A DNA stretch of 64,000 nucleotides from Rahnella sp. AA (GCF_002834385.1 NZ_PITQ01000011.1:1-64000); one strand, 5' to 3'. Shown: positions 21,385 to 34,597, counted from the stretch's first letter. The notes: a model not told the origin generated them from the sequence alone. Numbers and translations are program-made.

Positions 21385-22407
21385 TTAATCTTTTTCGATT
21401 TTACGCTCGACAGCTTTCAAGCGCTTATTCATCTCATCAATATTCATTACCAACGCAGCCGTCTTACGCCAAACTTTATTCGGTTGTAACGGAATACCGG
21501 AGGAGTATACCCCAGGTTCGGTGATTGGTCGCATCACCATTCCCATTCCTGTTACGACAGCCTGGTCACAAATCTCCATGTGACCGTTGATAACACTGGC
21601 TCCACCGATTTGGCAGTAGCGTCCAATTTTCAGACTACCGGCCATGATAACACCGCCAGCCACCGCCGTATTGTCTCCAATCACGACGTTGTGTGCAATC
21701 TGGCATTGGTTATCAATGATAACGCCGTTGCTGATAATGGTGTCATCCAGCGCGCCACGGTCGATGGTCGTGCAAGCACCAATCTCAACGCGATCGCCAA
21801 TGATGACGGTGCCAAGCTGAGGAATTTTGATCCAGTTGCCGCGATCGTTGGCATAACCGAAACCATCAGAACCGATCACCGTACCTGACTGGATCAGGCA
21901 TTGCTCACCAATTTCAACGCGATGATAAATAGAAACATTGGCCCACAGACGTGTGCCCGCTCCTATTTTTGCCTCTTTACCGATAAAGCAGCCAGCGCCG
22001 ATGACAACGTTGTCACCCAGCACGACGCCTGATTCGATGACTGCATTTGCGCCAACCGAGACATTCTTACCTAACGAAGCACTGTCTGAAATCACTGCAC
22101 TTGCAGCAATATCCTGTGCCGGTGCTGGAGTGGTATCCAACAGTTGCGCCATGCGTGCATAGGTCAGGTAAGGGTTTTTAACCACTAATGCCGCTGTCGG
22201 GCAAAATGGCAGATCCGCTTCCGTCAACACTACGGCACCTGCGGTACAGGAGGCCAACTGTTCACGGTAACGGCTGTTTGATAAAAACGTGATTTGCTCA
22301 GAGTGTGCGGAATGCATTGAAGCAACGCCGGTGATGGCAATTTCGCCATCACCGTGCAATTGTGCATCCAACTGCTGTGCGAGATCAGCCAGTCGAATTG
22401 AAGACAT
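21385..22407 (-). CDS. lpxD: UDP-3-O-(3-hydroxymyristoyl)glucosamine N-acyltransferase
   Basis: Third step of lipid A synthesis, adding the N-linked hydroxyacyl chain. The 340-residue protein has an N-terminal uridine-binding domain (1-100), a long left-handed beta-helix with hexapeptide repeats (about 100-300) and a C-terminal helix. Catalytic H239 in CQIAHN is conserved. It starts 2 bp after skp ends. A 148-bp spacer with an 8-bp GGCCTGCC/GGCAGGCC inverted repeat (21280-21317) separates it from fabZ. Confidence 0.96.
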   Translation of the reverse strand: MSSIRLADLAQQLDAQLHGDGEIAITGVASMHSAHSEQITFLSNSRYREQLASCTAGAVVLTEADLPFCPTAALVVKNPYLTYARMAQLLDTTPAPAQDIAASAVISDSASLGKNVSVGANAVIESGVVLGDNVVIGAGCFIGKEAKIGAGTRLWANVSIYHRVEIGEQCLIQSGTVIGSDGFGYANDRGNWIKIPQLGTVIIGDRVEIGACTTIDRGALDDTIISNGVIIDNQCQIAHNVVIGDNTAVAGGVIMAGSLKIGRYCQIGGASVINGHMEICDQAVVTGMGMVMRPITEPGVYSSGIPLQPNKVWRKTAALVMNIDEMNKRLKAVERKIEKD

Positions 22408-22409
22408 GT

Positions 22410-22907
22410 TTATTTAACCTGTTTCAGCACATCAGCAGTAATATCTTTGTCATTGCTTGCGTACGCAACAGCGTTAGCATCGATAACAACATCATAACCT
22501 TCTTTGCTGGCAACAGCTTTCACAGCATCCTGAATACGGCTCAGGATTTTGTTACGTTCTTCACCCTGACGGCGACGGTTATCTTGATCGAATTGCTGCG
22601 CTTTAGCAGAGAACGCTTCACGCTGAGCCATTACATCCTTCTCAAGTTTAGCGCGATCGCTGGCTTTCATTGTTGAGCCATCACGTTGCAGACGCTGCAT
22701 TTTGGTTTGCAGATCACGTTCCTGAGCTTGCAGGTCTGTCGCACGGCTTTTGAACTCGTTTTCCAGCTGTTTTGCCACAGCATCACGAGCAGGCATTTGT
22801 TGGAAAATGCTAGCAACGTTAACGATAGCAATTTTATCAGCAGCCTGAACGCTAGCTGAAGAAGCCATAACTAAACCGAGGCCTGCGGCATATAACCACT
22901 TTTTCAC
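22410..22907 (-). CDS. skp: Periplasmic chaperone Skp (OmpH)
   Basis: Trimeric periplasmic chaperone that holds unfolded outer-membrane proteins before insertion by BamA. The 165-residue precursor has a Sec signal cleaved after VQA (22). The central part (about 50-130) is rich in Q, R, K and E in the heptad pattern of the tentacle helices. It lies directly downstream of bamA. Confidence 0.95.
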   Translation of the reverse strand: MKKWLYAAGLGLVMASSASVQAADKIAIVNVASIFQQMPARDAVAKQLENEFKSRATDLQAQERDLQTKMQRLQRDGSTMKASDRAKLEKDVMAQREAFSAKAQQFDQDNRRRQGEERNKILSRIQDAVKAVASKEGYDVVIDANAVAYASNDKDITADVLKQVK

Positions 22908-23059
22908 TATAAACTCCTTCCATCACCCGTTGTGCCATATGGCACAGTAAATTACACAAAACACCTGAAATCAAAACAATACACGGGCCGAAACCCGTGT
23001 ATCAGATCCAGCATCAGGCCATTGCGATTCTGCTGAATAAACTCTTTGCAAACAAAACG

Positions 23060-25480
23060 TTACCAAGTTTTACCAATGTTAAACTGGAACTGTTCCGCTT
23101 TGTCGCCTTCGTATTTCTTAACGGGCTGTGCGTAAGAGAACACCAGCGGCCCCAGAGGAGACTGCCACTGCAACGCCAGACCAGAAGACACACGAATGTT
23201 GCCAGGCTTACTATAATCAGGCACACCCGCTGCAAGAGTTTGCGGCGTGTTTTCCCAACCCGTATCCCAGACTGTACCGCTATCCACGAACAGAGACGTA
23301 CGCAATGAGTTAGCATATTTTTCGCTAACAAACGGAGTTGGAACAATCAGTTCCGCACTCAGAATGGCCATTGCGTTACCGCCTACTGCATCGCTCGAGT
23401 TATCAATCGGGCAGGTGCTGTACGAGGTATTAGCCGTAGTACATTTGTAATAAGCTGCTTTCGGACCGATGGTGTTCGACTGGAAACCACGAACACTGCT
23501 TGAACCGCCGGCATAGAAGTTGTCATAGAACGGCACTTCTTTGCCACCCAGACCATCCGCATAACCTGCGCGCGCGCGTCCCATCAGTACCCAATCACGA
23601 TCCTGATTCAATGGCATATAGCTGGTTGAATCGAAAGTGATTTTGTAATATTCGTTATCGGAACCCGGCACGGTAACTTTACCGTTCAGGCTGGCTTTGG
23701 TCCCTGAAGTCGGGAAGTAACCACGGTCAAGGTTGTTATAACCCCAACCCAGATTCACGAAGAAGTCGTTAGCACTGAAATCCGCATCCGCATTATCACT
23801 GGTCGTGACCGCAGGGTTAAGCCCTACAGAATTCAGATAACGGAACATCGCGATCTGAGGTTCCATATTGGACAGATCGTTGTGTACGTAATCTAGGCCC
23901 AAGCGCAATGAGTTGTTTTCATTGATTGGGAAGCCAAGATTACCACCGACGCCATAACTTCTGTTGGTGTAACTAGACAGGTCCGCATTATCTGCTTTGA
24001 AGTCGTTATAGAAAATACGACCACCCAGACTCACACCGTCAACGGTAAAGTACGGGTCAGTAATGGTAAACTCTGCATAGGTCTGGTAGTCATTTTTCGT
24101 ACCGCTGATGCCTACGGAATTACCCGTACCCAGCCAGTTGTCCTGCTGGACACCGACCTGGAAGCTGACACCACTTTCAGTACCGTAGCCGACACCAAAG
24201 TTGAAAGTACCGGTATTGCGTTCTTTCACTTTGTAGACTACATCAACCTGATCCGGTGTACCTGGAACACGCTGCGTATCCACATCAACAGTTTCGAAGT
24301 AACCCAGACGGTTCAGACGCTCTTTGCCTTTGTCGACCAGATCATTACCTAACCAGGCACCTTCCATCTGGCGCATCTCACGGCGCAGGACGCTGTCTTT
24401 GCTGGTATCGTTACCTTCAAAACGGATATGGCGCACGTAGAAACGGTTCCCTGCATCAACATTGATATGCAGCTTAACCGTTTTGTCAGCATCGTTAATT
24501 TCTGGCTGAGTGACCACGCGTGGATAGGCATAACCATAGCGCCCCAACATCTGTTTGATGTCGTTTTCCATTTTGGTGACTTTAGCGCCGTTATACAGCT
24601 CGCCCTTATTAATTTTAGTCAGGCTCTGAACTTCTGCTGAATGGCCAGCCATATTGCCGGCAACTTCAACACCAGAAAGCTTGTACTGCTCACCTTCTGT
24701 AATGTTCAGCGTAATGTAGATGCCTTTTTTATCCGGCGTCAGGCTTACCTGAGTCGAATCAATGTTGAAACGGGCATAACCGCGATCCAGATAAAAACTA
24801 CGCAAGGTTTCAAGGTCACCCGCCAGCTTTTGTTTCTGGTATTTACGGTCACCGACCACGTTCCACCATGGCACTTCATCACGCAGTTGGAAACGTGAAA
24901 TCAGGTCATCAGTCGTGAATGCATGGTTACCAACGATGTTTATCTGCTGAATTTTTGCAGAAACACCTTCGGTGAAGACCAGTTTCAGGTCAACACGGTT
25001 GCGCGGTAAAGGCGTGACAACCGCTTTTACCGATGCACTGTATTTGCCGACGCTGTAATAGAAGTCTTCCAGGCCTTTTTCGATACTACCGATGGTTGTA
25101 CGGTCAAGCGCTTCGCCAACACGGACGCCAGAGGCTTCCAGGTTTTGTTTCAGCATATCGTCTTTCACCGACTTGTTACCGGAGAAAGTAATGCTGGCAA
25201 TAGTTGGACGTTCTTTAACCTGAACAATCAGAGAATCACCATCGCGCAGGACGCGGACGTCCTCAAAGTTGCCAGTGGCAAACAATGCACGAATGGTATT
25301 ACTGATATCATCGTCAGTTACCGTATCACCGACGCGAACCGGCATATTGAGTAACGCCGCACCGACGGCAACTCGCTGAAGGCCTTCGAAATGAATATCT
25401 TTCACGACGAAACCGTCTGCACCGTATACGGTGGCGCTGCCAAACAGCAGCGACGCTATGAGCAACTTTTTGATCGCCAT
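23060..25480 (-). CDS. bamA: Outer-membrane protein assembly factor BamA
   Basis: Central component of the BAM complex that folds beta-barrel proteins into the outer membrane. The 806-residue precursor has a signal peptide cleaved after ATVYG (20). Five POTRA domains (about 21-420) follow, then a 16-strand Omp85 barrel with the VRGF motif of loop 6 in [10 protein letters not shown]. It ends with the aromatic C-terminal pattern QFNIGKTW typical of barrel proteins. Neighbours rseP and skp belong to the same envelope-stress network. Confidence 0.97.
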   Translation of the reverse strand: MAIKKLLIASLLFGSATVYGADGFVVKDIHFEGLQRVAVGAALLNMPVRVGDTVTDDDISNTIRALFATGNFEDVRVLRDGDSLIVQVKERPTIASITFSGNKSVKDDMLKQNLEASGVRVGEALDRTTIGSIEKGLEDFYYSVGKYSASVKAVVTPLPRNRVDLKLVFTEGVSAKIQQINIVGNHAFTTDDLISRFQLRDEVPWWNVVGDRKYQKQKLAGDLETLRSFYLDRGYARFNIDSTQVSLTPDKKGIYITLNITEGEQYKLSGVEVAGNMAGHSAEVQSLTKINKGELYNGAKVTKMENDIKQMLGRYGYAYPRVVTQPEINDADKTVKLHINVDAGNRFYVRHIRFEGNDTSKDSVLRREMRQMEGAWLGNDLVDKGKERLNRLGYFETVDVDTQRVPGTPDQVDVVYKVKERNTGTFNFGVGYGTESGVSFQVGVQQDNWLGTGNSVGISGTKNDYQTYAEFTITDPYFTVDGVSLGGRIFYNDFKADNADLSSYTNRSYGVGGNLGFPINENNSLRLGLDYVHNDLSNMEPQIAMFRYLNSVGLNPAVTTSDNADADFSANDFFVNLGWGYNNLDRGYFPTSGTKASLNGKVTVPGSDNEYYKITFDSTSYMPLNQDRDWVLMGRARAGYADGLGGKEVPFYDNFYAGGSSSVRGFQSNTIGPKAAYYKCTTANTSYSTCPIDNSSDAVGGNAMAILSAELIVPTPFVSEKYANSLRTSLFVDSGTVWDTGWENTPQTLAAGVPDYSKPGNIRVSSGLALQWQSPLGPLVFSYAQPVKKYEGDKAEQFQFNIGKTW

Positions 25481-25516
25481 CGTTGTTATGCGTTCTTCCT
25501 AACCTAATCTCCGGTC

Positions 25517-26872
25517 TTAAAGACGGGAGAAATCATTGAAAAGTGCAAGCCCCATTACCATGAACAGCAGAACTGCGCCTATCCGGTAACTGAAGTTTTG
25601 AACTCGCTCGGAAACTGGCCCACCTTTAAGCTTCTCTATTGCCAGAAAAACCAGGTGTCCGCCATCTAATATCGGTAATGGGAACAGGTTGACGATACCG
25701 AGATTGACACTAATCAGTGCCAAAAACGTCAGGTATGACACTAACCCATATTCTGCTGACACTCCGGCACCCTGTGCGATGGATATTGGGCCACTCAGAT
25801 TGTTCAGCTTCACATCACCCGTAATCAACTTGCCCAGCATCTTGACCGTAAGCTTCATCAACTGCCAGGTTTTATCACCTGCCTCGTAAAAAGCGACAAA
25901 CGGACCATACTGGCGGGTCGTTTTATACTCATCAGGCAATGGTATTACTTTAGGAACCACCCCAGCAAAACCTTGCTCTGCACCTTTACCTGCCGACCGT
26001 GTTTCCGGCGTGAGCATCAGGCTAAGTACAGAACCATTGCGCTCAATGTCCAGTGCAATTGGCTTGCCCGGATTATCACGCACCTGCATGGCAAAAGAAC
26101 GCCAGTTTGCCAAAACCTGACCATCAACTTTAACGATCCGGTCTCCTGCTTGCAAACCCGCTTTTTGCGCTGCAGAACCTGCCTGTACTTCCGCTAACAC
26201 GGACTCAACCTGCGGGCCGCGAGGAATAATACCCAGCGCAACCACTGGATCCTGAGTTTCAGGATCAAACTTCCAGTCCCGCAAATCCAGAGTCTTTTCA
26301 ACCACCGCTGAAGAGCCAAACTGTGCTACACCCACAGTCATTTGACCGTTCCCAATTTCACCCATTAACGACAGGCGAATTGAATCCCAATCAGGCGTTT
26401 CGATACCACCGACAGACTTTAGTTCCATCCCGGGTAAAATATTGGATTGTGCTGCAATCGACTGCGGCGTGATTTCAGCAACAACCGGTCGTACGGTTGG
26501 AACACCGATAATGAAAATCAGCCAGTACGCAAAAACGGCGAAAATGAAATTGGCTACTGGCCCCGCAGCAATGATAGCCGCACGTTGCCATACCGTTTTG
26601 CTATTGAAAGTAAGATGGCGCAATTCGGCCGGAACGGTCTCCAGGCGTTCGTCGAGCATTTTGACGTAACCACCCAGAGGAATAATAGCCAGGACATATT
26701 CGGTTCCATGGCGATCTGTGCGGCGCCAAAGTGCACGGCCAAAACCGACCGAGAAGCGCTCAACACGTACGCCACAGCGACGAGCAACCCAGAAATGGCC
26801 AAACTCGTGCACGGTGATAAGCACCCCCAATGCAACGATAAAGGCGGCCAGACTCCAAAGTATGTTCATCAT
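25517..26872 (-). CDS. rseP: Sigma-E regulatory site-2 protease RseP
   Basis: Inner-membrane zinc metalloprotease that cuts RseA within the membrane to release sigma-E. The HExxH motif is H22-E-F-G-H26 in the first transmembrane segment, two PDZ domains fill the periplasmic middle, and the second zinc-ligand motif LPILDGGH lies near residue 400. It has 451 residues (450 in E. coli). The first of two adjacent ATG codons aligns with the E. coli start; no strong Shine-Dalgarno separates the two choices. Confidence 0.96.
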   Translation of the reverse strand: MMNILWSLAAFIVALGVLITVHEFGHFWVARRCGVRVERFSVGFGRALWRRTDRHGTEYVLAIIPLGGYVKMLDERLETVPAELRHLTFNSKTVWQRAAIIAAGPVANFIFAVFAYWLIFIIGVPTVRPVVAEITPQSIAAQSNILPGMELKSVGGIETPDWDSIRLSLMGEIGNGQMTVGVAQFGSSAVVEKTLDLRDWKFDPETQDPVVALGIIPRGPQVESVLAEVQAGSAAQKAGLQAGDRIVKVDGQVLANWRSFAMQVRDNPGKPIALDIERNGSVLSLMLTPETRSAGKGAEQGFAGVVPKVIPLPDEYKTTRQYGPFVAFYEAGDKTWQLMKLTVKMLGKLITGDVKLNNLSGPISIAQGAGVSAEYGLVSYLTFLALISVNLGIVNLFPLPILDGGHLVFLAIEKLKGGPVSERVQNFSYRIGAVLLFMVMGLALFNDFSRL

Positions 26873-26914
26873 ATGCCCAACTATTCCTTAGAAAACTTCA
26901 CTGTCTGCAACGGA

Positions 26915-27763
26915 TTAATACACTAACAGCATCAGACAAGCGAATACAGGAACCGCAGCCGTCAGACTGTCAATACGATCCAGTATTCCACCATGACCTG
27001 GGATCATATGGCCGCTGTCTTTGATTCCTGCCTCACGTTTGAACATGCTCTCAGTCAAATCCCCGAGCACAGAAGCCAGTGCCGCAGCAACGGAGCAAAT
27101 CAATAAGATTGCAGGCTGTACACTAAGCGGTGCATAACGACCAAACAGCCACGCTATCAGGGCGGACGTTAAAAGCCCACCGATAAACCCTTCCCAGGTT
27201 TTGCCCGGAGAGACTTTGGGTGCGAGTTTATGCTTGCCAAATAATTTACCAAACAGGTAAGCGCCGGAATCTGCTCCCCACACGAGTAGCATCACATATA
27301 ACAACCACCATGCGCCAGTATGATGGTTTTCCGCGTAACCATACTGACGCAATGCGACCATGCCCCAGAAGAACGGCACGATCGTGAGCACACCAAATAA
27401 GACCCGCAGCACGCGGGAGTGACGCCAGAAACTGGCTGTCGCCGGGTAGCCAATGACTAACACCAAAGCCATACACCACCAGACAAGTGCTGCCCACAAA
27501 GAGCCACCGACCTGCAATAGATGCACACTTTGCTGGTAAGCCGGAATACTCAGCATCATCGCGGCCAGCAGGAAACCACACAGTATAGCCAGCCAGATAC
27601 GCTGGTTACGTGTTGCCAGTCCGGCTAATTGCCCCCATTCCCACGCAGCCAGCATACACACAACCAGTGTCACGATGGCAAAACCTACAGGTGGCAGTAA
27701 AAAGAGCGCTGCGATAACAATCGGTATTAAAATCAGAGCTGTGATAATGCGATACTTCAGCAA
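26915..27763 (-). CDS. cdsA: Phosphatidate cytidylyltransferase (CDP-diglyceride synthase)
   Basis: Integral inner-membrane enzyme that makes CDP-diacylglycerol from CTP and phosphatidic acid, the precursor of all phospholipids. The 282 residues contain about eight hydrophobic segments. The CdsA signature lies near the C-terminus around KREAGIKDSGHMIPGHGG followed by LDRIDS. It follows uppS by 9 bp. Confidence 0.96.
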   Translation of the reverse strand: MLKYRIITALILIPIVIAALFLLPPVGFAIVTLVVCMLAAWEWGQLAGLATRNQRIWLAILCGFLLAAMMLSIPAYQQSVHLLQVGGSLWAALVWWCMALVLVIGYPATASFWRHSRVLRVLFGVLTIVPFFWGMVALRQYGYAENHHTGAWWLLYVMLLVWGADSGAYLFGKLFGKHKLAPKVSPGKTWEGFIGGLLTSALIAWLFGRYAPLSVQPAILLICSVAAALASVLGDLTESMFKREAGIKDSGHMIPGHGGILDRIDSLTAAVPVFACLMLLVY

Positions 27764-27772
27764 ATGTTCTCC

Positions 27773-28531
27773 CTAGGGCGCATCAGCGCCGATAGGTGTA
27801 GTCCCCCCGAAACGGCGCTCACGTTGTGCAAAAGCAGTAAGTGCGCCTTCAAAGGTATTTTCATCAAAATCAGGCCAGAGGACATCGGTAAAATAGAGTT
27901 CCGCATAGGCAATTTGCCACAACAAAAAGTTACTAATCCTATGTTCCCCACCGGTTCTGATCACCAAATCGACAGGTGCCAGTTCGCTCATACAGACTGC
28001 TGTATTTAGCAACTCCTCTGTAATCTGCTCTGCCCGTAGTGTACCTGCTTCCACCTGCCCGGCCAGTGCCTTAACGCCTTGAATAATATCCCATCGGCCA
28101 CCGTAATTTGCAGCGATGTTCAGCGTCAGACCGTCATTATTTTGAGTCAGTGTTTCTGAACGACGGATTCGTTCCTGAAGGCGAGAGCTAAAACGACTGA
28201 CATCGCCAATGATCCGCAGCCTGACATTATGCTTGTGCAAGCTTTTGACTTCACTGTCTAATGCGCGCACAAACAGTTCCATCAATGCAGAAACTTCCTG
28301 AGCCGGTCGGTTCCAGTTCTCACTACTAAAGGCATAAAGCGTGAGCGCATCGAGATGATGGCTGGCCGCGAAGCTAACCGCTTTGCGTACTGATTTCACT
28401 CCCGCTTTATGACCAAATACCCTCATTTTTCCCTGACGTTTTGCCCAGCGCCCGTTCCCGTCCATGATGATGGCAACATGACGAGGTTGAGAGCAACACA
28501 TATCAGACATCTGTTGATTATCGAGGGACAT
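27773..28531 (-). CDS. uppS: Undecaprenyl diphosphate synthase
   Basis: Cis-prenyltransferase (also called ispU) that builds the C55 lipid carrier for peptidoglycan and LPS O-antigen. The 252-residue protein shows the family start [14 protein letters not shown] with catalytic D24, the NWNRPAQEV segment, and the C-terminal [15 protein letters not shown] motif. It lies in the dxr-uppS-cdsA isoprenoid/lipid cluster. Confidence 0.97.
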   Translation of the reverse strand: MSLDNQQMSDMCCSQPRHVAIIMDGNGRWAKRQGKMRVFGHKAGVKSVRKAVSFAASHHLDALTLYAFSSENWNRPAQEVSALMELFVRALDSEVKSLHKHNVRLRIIGDVSRFSSRLQERIRRSETLTQNNDGLTLNIAANYGGRWDIIQGVKALAGQVEAGTLRAEQITEELLNTAVCMSELAPVDLVIRTGGEHRISNFLLWQIAYAELYFTDVLWPDFDENTFEGALTAFAQRERRFGGTTPIGADAP

Positions 28532-28654
28532 AACGCGTACTCATTTCCTTTTATCAGAACACAACGGCTTTCCAACTGGCATAACACTTTTCTGGTTTAC
28601 ACCACAACGGTTAGCTGGCTCTGCACCTTTTAACGCTGGTGCGGCAACACGCGC

Positions 28655-28689
28655 AAAAAAGCCGTGTCTCCCTTTCAGGCACGGCTTCC
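28655..28689 (-). terminator. Rho-independent terminator of dxr
   Basis: Minus-strand stem AAGCCGTG / CACGGCTT with a 13-base loop, followed by a run of six T. It lies in the 284-bp gap between dxr and uppS, suggesting that uppS has its own promoter in the remaining 120 bp. Confidence 0.8.
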
Positions 28690-28815
28690 ACTGACAGATT
28701 GCCGATTCCACCTGTGACTTCCAGGCTCTGAAAAGCCAAATCGACTATCAGCATGGCGCAGACTATACCATTTCAATGTGATGCTAACAAACTGCTGCAT
28801 AAGCACTAAAATGAC

Positions 28816-30012
28816 CTACAGCGCAAATGCGCGAAGTTTCTCTCTTGCAACCGAGCGCGCCTGTGCATCAATCGCCAACACTTCCTCTACAGAATCAGGT
28901 TCAGCATTCACTAACTGCTCCATAACCTGACGGTTGAGGGCGGAAATATCCGTAAAACGAATTTCGCCATTCAGGAATGCCGCGACAGAAACTTCATTTG
29001 CCGCATTAAGTGCCGTTGTTGCCGCCTGTCCTGTATTACTGGCCTCGATAGCAAGTTGCAGGCAAGGATAGCGTGCGTAATCCGGGGATCCAAAGGTCAT
29101 CGCACCCATTTTACAAAAATCCAGCGCTTCAACTTCCGTTGCCACTCGTTGCGGGTAAGCCATTGCGTGCGCAATTGGAGTACGCATATCGGGTGAGCCC
29201 AACTGAGCCAGCACACTCCCATCACAATAGCGAACCATTGAATGGATCACCGATTGTGGATGGATGATCACCTCCATTTCAGCTGCGGATGCGTTGAACA
29301 ACCATCGGGCCTCAATATATTCAAGGCCTTTGTTCATCATGGTTGCCGAATCGACTGAGATTTTACGCCCCATCGACCAGTTAGGGTGAGCACAAGCTTG
29401 ATCCGGTGTGACATCGCGGAACTGGCTCAACGGCCTCTCCCTGAATGGGCCGCCGGATCCCGTCAGGACGATGCGTGAAATCCCGTGTTCGCGCAGGGAA
29501 GCATACCCCAGCTGTTTTTGAACAGATTCAGGCAAACTCTGGAAAATAGCATTGTGTTCACTGTCGATTGGCAGCAATTGAGACTGACTATGGCGGACAG
29601 CTTCCATAAAAATGCGTCCACAGGTCACCAGGGACTCTTTGTTCGCCAAAAGCACCTGCTTGCCGGCCCGGACAGCCGCCAGAGTAGGAAGCAGACCGGC
29701 AGCACCGACAATGGCAGACATCACTTGATCGACATCATCAAGCGCAGCCAGCTCAATGGCTGCATCCGGGCCGGAGAGAACTTCGGTACGGCTCCCGTGT
29801 TCAGCCAGAATCGTACGCAACGCACGGGCAGAAGCTTCATCGGCCATCGAGGCATAATCAGGATGGAACTCAAGGCATTGCTGCGCCATAACGTCAACAT
29901 TGCGCCCGGCAACCAGAGCTTTAACAGAAAAATAGTCAGGATTAGATCTGACAACGGAAAGCGTGCTGGTGCCGACAGATCCTGTCGAACCAAGAATAGT
30001 CATTTGTTTCAT
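28816..30012 (-). CDS. dxr: 1-deoxy-D-xylulose 5-phosphate reductoisomerase
   Basis: Second step of the methylerythritol phosphate pathway (also called ispC), converting DXP to MEP with NADPH. The 398-residue protein, the same length as in E. coli, starts with the nucleotide-binding loop [12 protein letters not shown]. The metal-site segment [11 protein letters not shown] and the GSGGPFRE loop are visible in the middle. Next to uppS, it supplies isoprenoid precursor. Confidence 0.97.
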   Translation of the reverse strand: MKQMTILGSTGSVGTSTLSVVRSNPDYFSVKALVAGRNVDVMAQQCLEFHPDYASMADEASARALRTILAEHGSRTEVLSGPDAAIELAALDDVDQVMSAIVGAAGLLPTLAAVRAGKQVLLANKESLVTCGRIFMEAVRHSQSQLLPIDSEHNAIFQSLPESVQKQLGYASLREHGISRIVLTGSGGPFRERPLSQFRDVTPDQACAHPNWSMGRKISVDSATMMNKGLEYIEARWLFNASAAEMEVIIHPQSVIHSMVRYCDGSVLAQLGSPDMRTPIAHAMAYPQRVATEVEALDFCKMGAMTFGSPDYARYPCLQLAIEASNTGQAATTALNAANEVSVAAFLNGEIRFTDISALNRQVMEQLVNAEPDSVEEVLAIDAQARSVAREKLRAFAL

Positions 30013-30121
30013 GAAAATGCCCGGGGTAGCGCTCGTAAATTCGGAAAGTGCACAGTCTGAAACCTCTTATCTGGCTTGTCTATGAGATTGTGCAAACAGA
30101 TAAAAGAATTAAAAGCCCGTT

Positions 30122-30151
30122 AAAAACAAAGCGCCGCAATTGCGGCGCTTT
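30122..30151 (-). terminator. Rho-independent terminator of frr
   Basis: A perfect palindromic stem AAAGCGCCGCAA / TTGCGGCGCTTT followed on the minus strand by a T-rich tract. Confidence 0.85.
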
Positions 30152-30170
30152 GGCAGAGATGAAAGCCGGA

Positions 30171-30728
30171 TTAGAACTCCATCAACTCGGCTTCTTTTTC
30201 AGCTAACGCAACGTCGATTTTCTTGATGAAAATGTCGGTCAGTTTCTGAATATCGTCCTGAGAACGGCGATCTTCATCTTCGCTGATTTCTTTATCTTTC
30301 AGCAGTGCTTTAGTTTTGTCGTTAGCATCGCGGCGGACATTACGCACAGAAACACGGCCCTGCTCTGCTTCGCCACGAACAACTTTAATGAGGTCTTTAC
30401 GACGCTCTTCAGTCAGTGCTGGCAATGGAACGCGGATGGTCGCGCCCGCAGAAGATGGGTTCAGACCCAAATCAGATGTCATGATCGCTTTTTCCACAGC
30501 CGCGCTGATAGAGCGGTCAAATACGGAAATAGCCAAAGTACGGGAATCTTCAACCGTTACCTGAGCCAGCTGGCGCAGTGGTGTAGATGAACCATAGTAA
30601 TCGACCATGATGCCATCCAGGATGCCTGGAGAAGCGCGGCCGGTACGGATTTTGCTGATATGCGTTTTGAATGCTTCAACGCATTTATCCATACGGATTT
30701 CAGCGTCTTTTTTGATTTCGTTAATCAC
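30171..30728 (-). CDS. frr: Ribosome recycling factor
   Basis: Splits post-termination ribosomes together with EF-G. The 185-residue protein, the E. coli length, has the L-shaped RRF fold; the conserved [20 protein letters not shown] segment forms helix 1 and [20 protein letters not shown] lies in the C-terminal helix. It lies downstream of pyrH in the rpsB-tsf-pyrH-frr order shared by many bacteria. Confidence 0.97.
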   Translation of the reverse strand: MINEIKKDAEIRMDKCVEAFKTHISKIRTGRASPGILDGIMVDYYGSSTPLRQLAQVTVEDSRTLAISVFDRSISAAVEKAIMTSDLGLNPSSAGATIRVPLPALTEERRKDLIKVVRGEAEQGRVSVRNVRRDANDKTKALLKDKEISEDEDRRSQDDIQKLTDIFIKKIDVALAEKEAELMEF

Positions 30729-30836
30729 GTTGTGAACCCTTGAAAGCTGGTTACCTGGCAGACCATAACATCAGTATAGTCCGTGAATACTTATGCCAGC
30801 ACAGGCTGGCTGAACGGTATGTTCAATTGTGAAGGA

Positions 30837-31568
30837 TCACTCCGCGTTAGAAATCAGCGTCCCTTCATTTTCACCCATCACCACACGGCGCAGTGCGCCC
30901 GGTTTGTTCATGTTGAAAACACGAATTGGCAGATTGTGATCGCGGGCCAGTGTAAACGCCGCCAGATCCATCACTTTCAATTCCTGTTCCAACACTTCCT
31001 GATAGGTCAATTTTTCGTACAGTGTCGCTTCCGGATTTTTCACCGGGTCGGCGGAATAAACACCGTCGACTTTGGTGGCTTTTAATACCACATCGGCTTC
31101 GATTTCGATACCACGCAGGCAGGCTGCTGAGTCAGTGGTAAAGAAAGGATTGCCGGTACCGGCGGAGAAAATCACCACGCGGTTATGACGCAACAGGCTG
31201 ATCGCTTCAGCCCAGCTGTAATTATCACAAACACCGTTCAAAGGGATTGCGGACATCAAACGTGCGTTAACATAAGCACGGTGTAACGCGTCACGCATCG
31301 CCAGACCATTCATGACAGTCGCCAGCATACCCATATGGTCGCCTACAACACGATTCATGCCAGCCTGCGCCAGACCCGCACCGCGGAACAAGTTACCGCC
31401 GCCGATCACAACGCCTACCTGAATGCCGAGTTCGACCAGCTCTTTCACTTCCTGAGCCATACGATCTAATACACTCGCGTCGATACCAAAACCTTCACTG
31501 CCCTGCAGGGCTTCGCCACTGAGTTTGAGCAGGATACGCTGATAAACGGGTTTCGCATTGGTAGCCAT
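30837..31568 (-). CDS. pyrH: Uridylate kinase
   Basis: Hexameric UMP kinase of the amino-acid-kinase family, activated by GTP and inhibited by UTP. I start it at the ATG at 31566-31568 ([11 protein letters not shown]), which matches E. coli; the longer open frame would add 27 unrelated residues. The 243-residue protein contains the KLSGEALQG phosphate-binding loop and the [10 protein letters not shown] segment. Confidence 0.96.
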   Translation of the reverse strand: MATNAKPVYQRILLKLSGEALQGSEGFGIDASVLDRMAQEVKELVELGIQVGVVIGGGNLFRGAGLAQAGMNRVVGDHMGMLATVMNGLAMRDALHRAYVNARLMSAIPLNGVCDNYSWAEAISLLRHNRVVIFSAGTGNPFFTTDSAACLRGIEIEADVVLKATKVDGVYSADPVKNPEATLYEKLTYQEVLEQELKVMDLAAFTLARDHNLPIRVFNMNKPGALRRVVMGENEGTLISNAE

Positions 31569-31669
31569 GGTGTCTGTCCTAGAAGCAATGTGTCTTAATG
31601 GATAGTCGGTCTTTACATCATAGCGCTGTCTGGATGACCACACGCACAATGCAATGGGAATTTGGGGCT

Positions 31670-31703
31670 GGATAAAACGGAACCGCCCTTTCGCAGCGGT
31701 TCC
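31670..31703 (-). terminator. Rho-independent terminator of rpsB-tsf
   Basis: Minus-strand stem GGAACCGC / GCGGTTCC with a 9-base loop and a following GTTTTAT tract, between tsf and pyrH. Confidence 0.8.
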
Positions 31704-31726
31704 ATTTTAGGTGTATCAGATACTGA

Positions 31727-32578
31727 TTAAGACTGTTTAGTCATTGCTGCAACTTCAGCAGCAAAGTCAGTCTCAACTTTCACGATACCTTCGCCCACTT
31801 CGAAGCGGATGAAGTTAACAACCTCAGCGTTGTGCTCTTTCAGAACCTGGCCCACAGTTTTGCTTGGGTCGATAACGAAAGGCTGACCAGTCAGAGAAAC
31901 TTCGCCGGTGAATTTCTTCATGCGGCCTTCAACCATTTTCTCTGCGATTTCTTTAGGCTTGCCAGACTGCATAGCGATGTCCAACTGTACCTGGTACTCT
32001 TTTTCAACAACTTCAGCAGACACGTCTTCTGGTTTAACAAATTCAGGCTTGCTTGCAGCAACGTGCATAGCGATTTGTTTAACCAGATCTTCGTCAGCGC
32101 CTTTAGCTGCGATCAGAACACCGATACGTGCGCCGTGCAGGTAGCTACCCAACACTTCGCCTTCCAAGGAAGAAACGCGACGAATGTTGATGTTTTCACC
32201 GATTTTTGCGACCAGAGCAACACGCTCTTCTTCGAATTGTGCTTTCAGCACTTCAACGTCGGTGATTTTGCCTGCAACCGCAGCGTCCAATACTTTATCA
32301 GCGAAAGCCTGGAAACCACCGTCTTTAGCAACGAAGTCAGTCTGGCAGTTAACTTCCAGAATCACACCGTAGTTGCCTTCGATTTTGGTTTTGATCACGC
32401 CGTCAGCAGCTACATTGCCTGCTTTTTTCGCCGCTTTGATCGCGCCAGATTTGCGCATGTTTTCAATTGCCAGCTCGATGTCGCCGTTAGCTTCAACCAG
32501 AGCTTTCTTACAATCCATCATGCCCGCGCCAGTACGTTCGCGCAGTTCTTTTACCAGAGCAGCGGTAATATCAGCCAT
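31727..32578 (-). CDS. tsf: Elongation factor Ts
   Basis: Guanine nucleotide exchange factor for EF-Tu. The start is set at the ATG at 32576-32578 ([10 protein letters not shown]), which gives 283 residues, exactly as in E. coli; the open frame upstream is leader. The N-terminal [12 protein letters not shown] motif and the TDFV motif (in [12 protein letters not shown]) that contacts EF-Tu are present. Second gene of the rpsB-tsf operon. Confidence 0.97.
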   Translation of the reverse strand: MADITAALVKELRERTGAGMMDCKKALVEANGDIELAIENMRKSGAIKAAKKAGNVAADGVIKTKIEGNYGVILEVNCQTDFVAKDGGFQAFADKVLDAAVAGKITDVEVLKAQFEEERVALVAKIGENINIRRVSSLEGEVLGSYLHGARIGVLIAAKGADEDLVKQIAMHVAASKPEFVKPEDVSAEVVEKEYQVQLDIAMQSGKPKEIAEKMVEGRMKKFTGEVSLTGQPFVIDPSKTVGQVLKEHNAEVVNFIRFEVGEGIVKVETDFAAEVAAMTKQS

Positions 32579-32647
32579 TGTGTTTTCCTCGATTATCTCA
32601 GTGCAAAACGGGGTTTTGCGGTGAGATATTTCTCGCATTTAAGATAA

Positions 32648-32673
32648 GCAAAGGGGGCCAATAAAGGCCCCCT
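32648..32673 (-). terminator. Intercistronic attenuator between rpsB and tsf
   Basis: Minus-strand stem AGGGGGCC / GGCCCCCT with a TTTATT loop, followed by a weak T tract (TTTGCTT). Partial termination here would raise S2 over EF-Ts mRNA, as described for the rpsB-tsf operon of E. coli. Confidence 0.7.
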
Positions 32674-32725
32674 AACCAACATATTTCAATACCTGGTTAA
32701 TAAGGGCTCAGCTGAGCTTGCCTTA

Positions 32726-33664
<939 letters not shown>

Positions 33665-33805
33665 CTTTTGTTCACCGGGTAGCTTCCCGGAAAATGATAG
33701 TTTGGCAGCAAATATCAGGGCTGATACCATAAGCCACAGCTAATTATTGACGACATCGGTGTAGAAATAAAGCACGCCCGATGCACAGAACCTGCAGGAA
33801 AACTC

Positions 33806-34597
33806 ATGGCAATTTCAATCAAAACCCCTGAAGACATCGAAAAAATGCGCGTCGCTGGCCGTCTGGCTGCGGAAGTGCTGGAAATCATTGAGCCTTACGT
33901 CAAACCTGGCGTCAGCACTGGCGAACTGGATCGCATTTGTGCCGATCACATCGTGAACAAACAAAAAGCAGTTTCAGCATGTCTGGATTACCACGGTTTT
34001 CCTAAATCGGTGTGCATTTCGATTAACGAAGTGGTGTGTCACGGTATCCCGAGCGAAGACAAAATCCTTAAAGATGGCGACATCGTCAATATCGACGTCA
34101 CCGTCATTAAAGACGGTTTCCACGGCGATACCTCTAAAATGTTCATCGCAGGCAAACCGACCATCCTTGGCGAGCGTCTTTGCCGTATCACGCAGGAAAG
34201 CCTTTATGTCGCTCTGCGTATGATCAAACCGGGCATCCGTTTGCGCACGCTGGGTAAAGAAATTCAGAAATTCGTTGAAGCAGAGAAATTCTCCGTTGTT
34301 CGCGAATATTGTGGCCACGGCATCGGCGAAGGTTTCCATGAAGAACCTCAGGTTCTGCATTACGATGCAGATGACGGTGGCGTTGTGCTGCAGGCTGGTA
34401 TGGCATTCACCGTTGAGCCGATGGTTAACGCCGGTGATTTCCGTATCCGTACGATGAAAGACGGCTGGACAGTAAAAACTAAAGATCGCAGCTTGTCGGC
34501 TCAGTACGAGCATACTATTGTGGTGACTGATAACGGTTGTGAAATTATGACGCTGCGTAAGGATGACACAATCCCGGCTATCCTGACGCACGATTAA
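33806..34597 (+). CDS. map: Methionine aminopeptidase type I
   Basis: Removes the initiator methionine from nascent proteins. The 263-residue pita-bread-fold protein has metal ligands D97 and D108 (INIDV-like NIDVTVIKDGFHGD segment), the histidine in YCGHGIGEGFHEEP and later glutamates. It is divergent from rpsB, as in E. coli, and closed by a terminator. Confidence 0.97.
   Translation: MAISIKTPEDIEKMRVAGRLAAEVLEIIEPYVKPGVSTGELDRICADHIVNKQKAVSACLDYHGFPKSVCISINEVVCHGIPSEDKILKDGDIVNIDVTVIKDGFHGDTSKMFIAGKPTILGERLCRITQESLYVALRMIKPGIRLRTLGKEIQKFVEAEKFSVVREYCGHGIGEGFHEEPQVLHYDADDGGVVLQAGMAFTVEPMVNAGDFRIRTMKDGWTVKTKDRSLSAQYEHTIVVTDNGCEIMTLRKDDTIPAILTHD

Noticed and set aside
31569-31649. N-terminal extension of pyrH by 27 codons
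   Set aside because: The E. coli-like start MATNAKPVY lies downstream with proper spacing; the extension is leader sequence.
31832-32647. 271-codon plus-strand open frame, rich in Phe and Asn
   Set aside because: Antisense shadow of tsf; composition reflects the complementary frame of a highly expressed gene.
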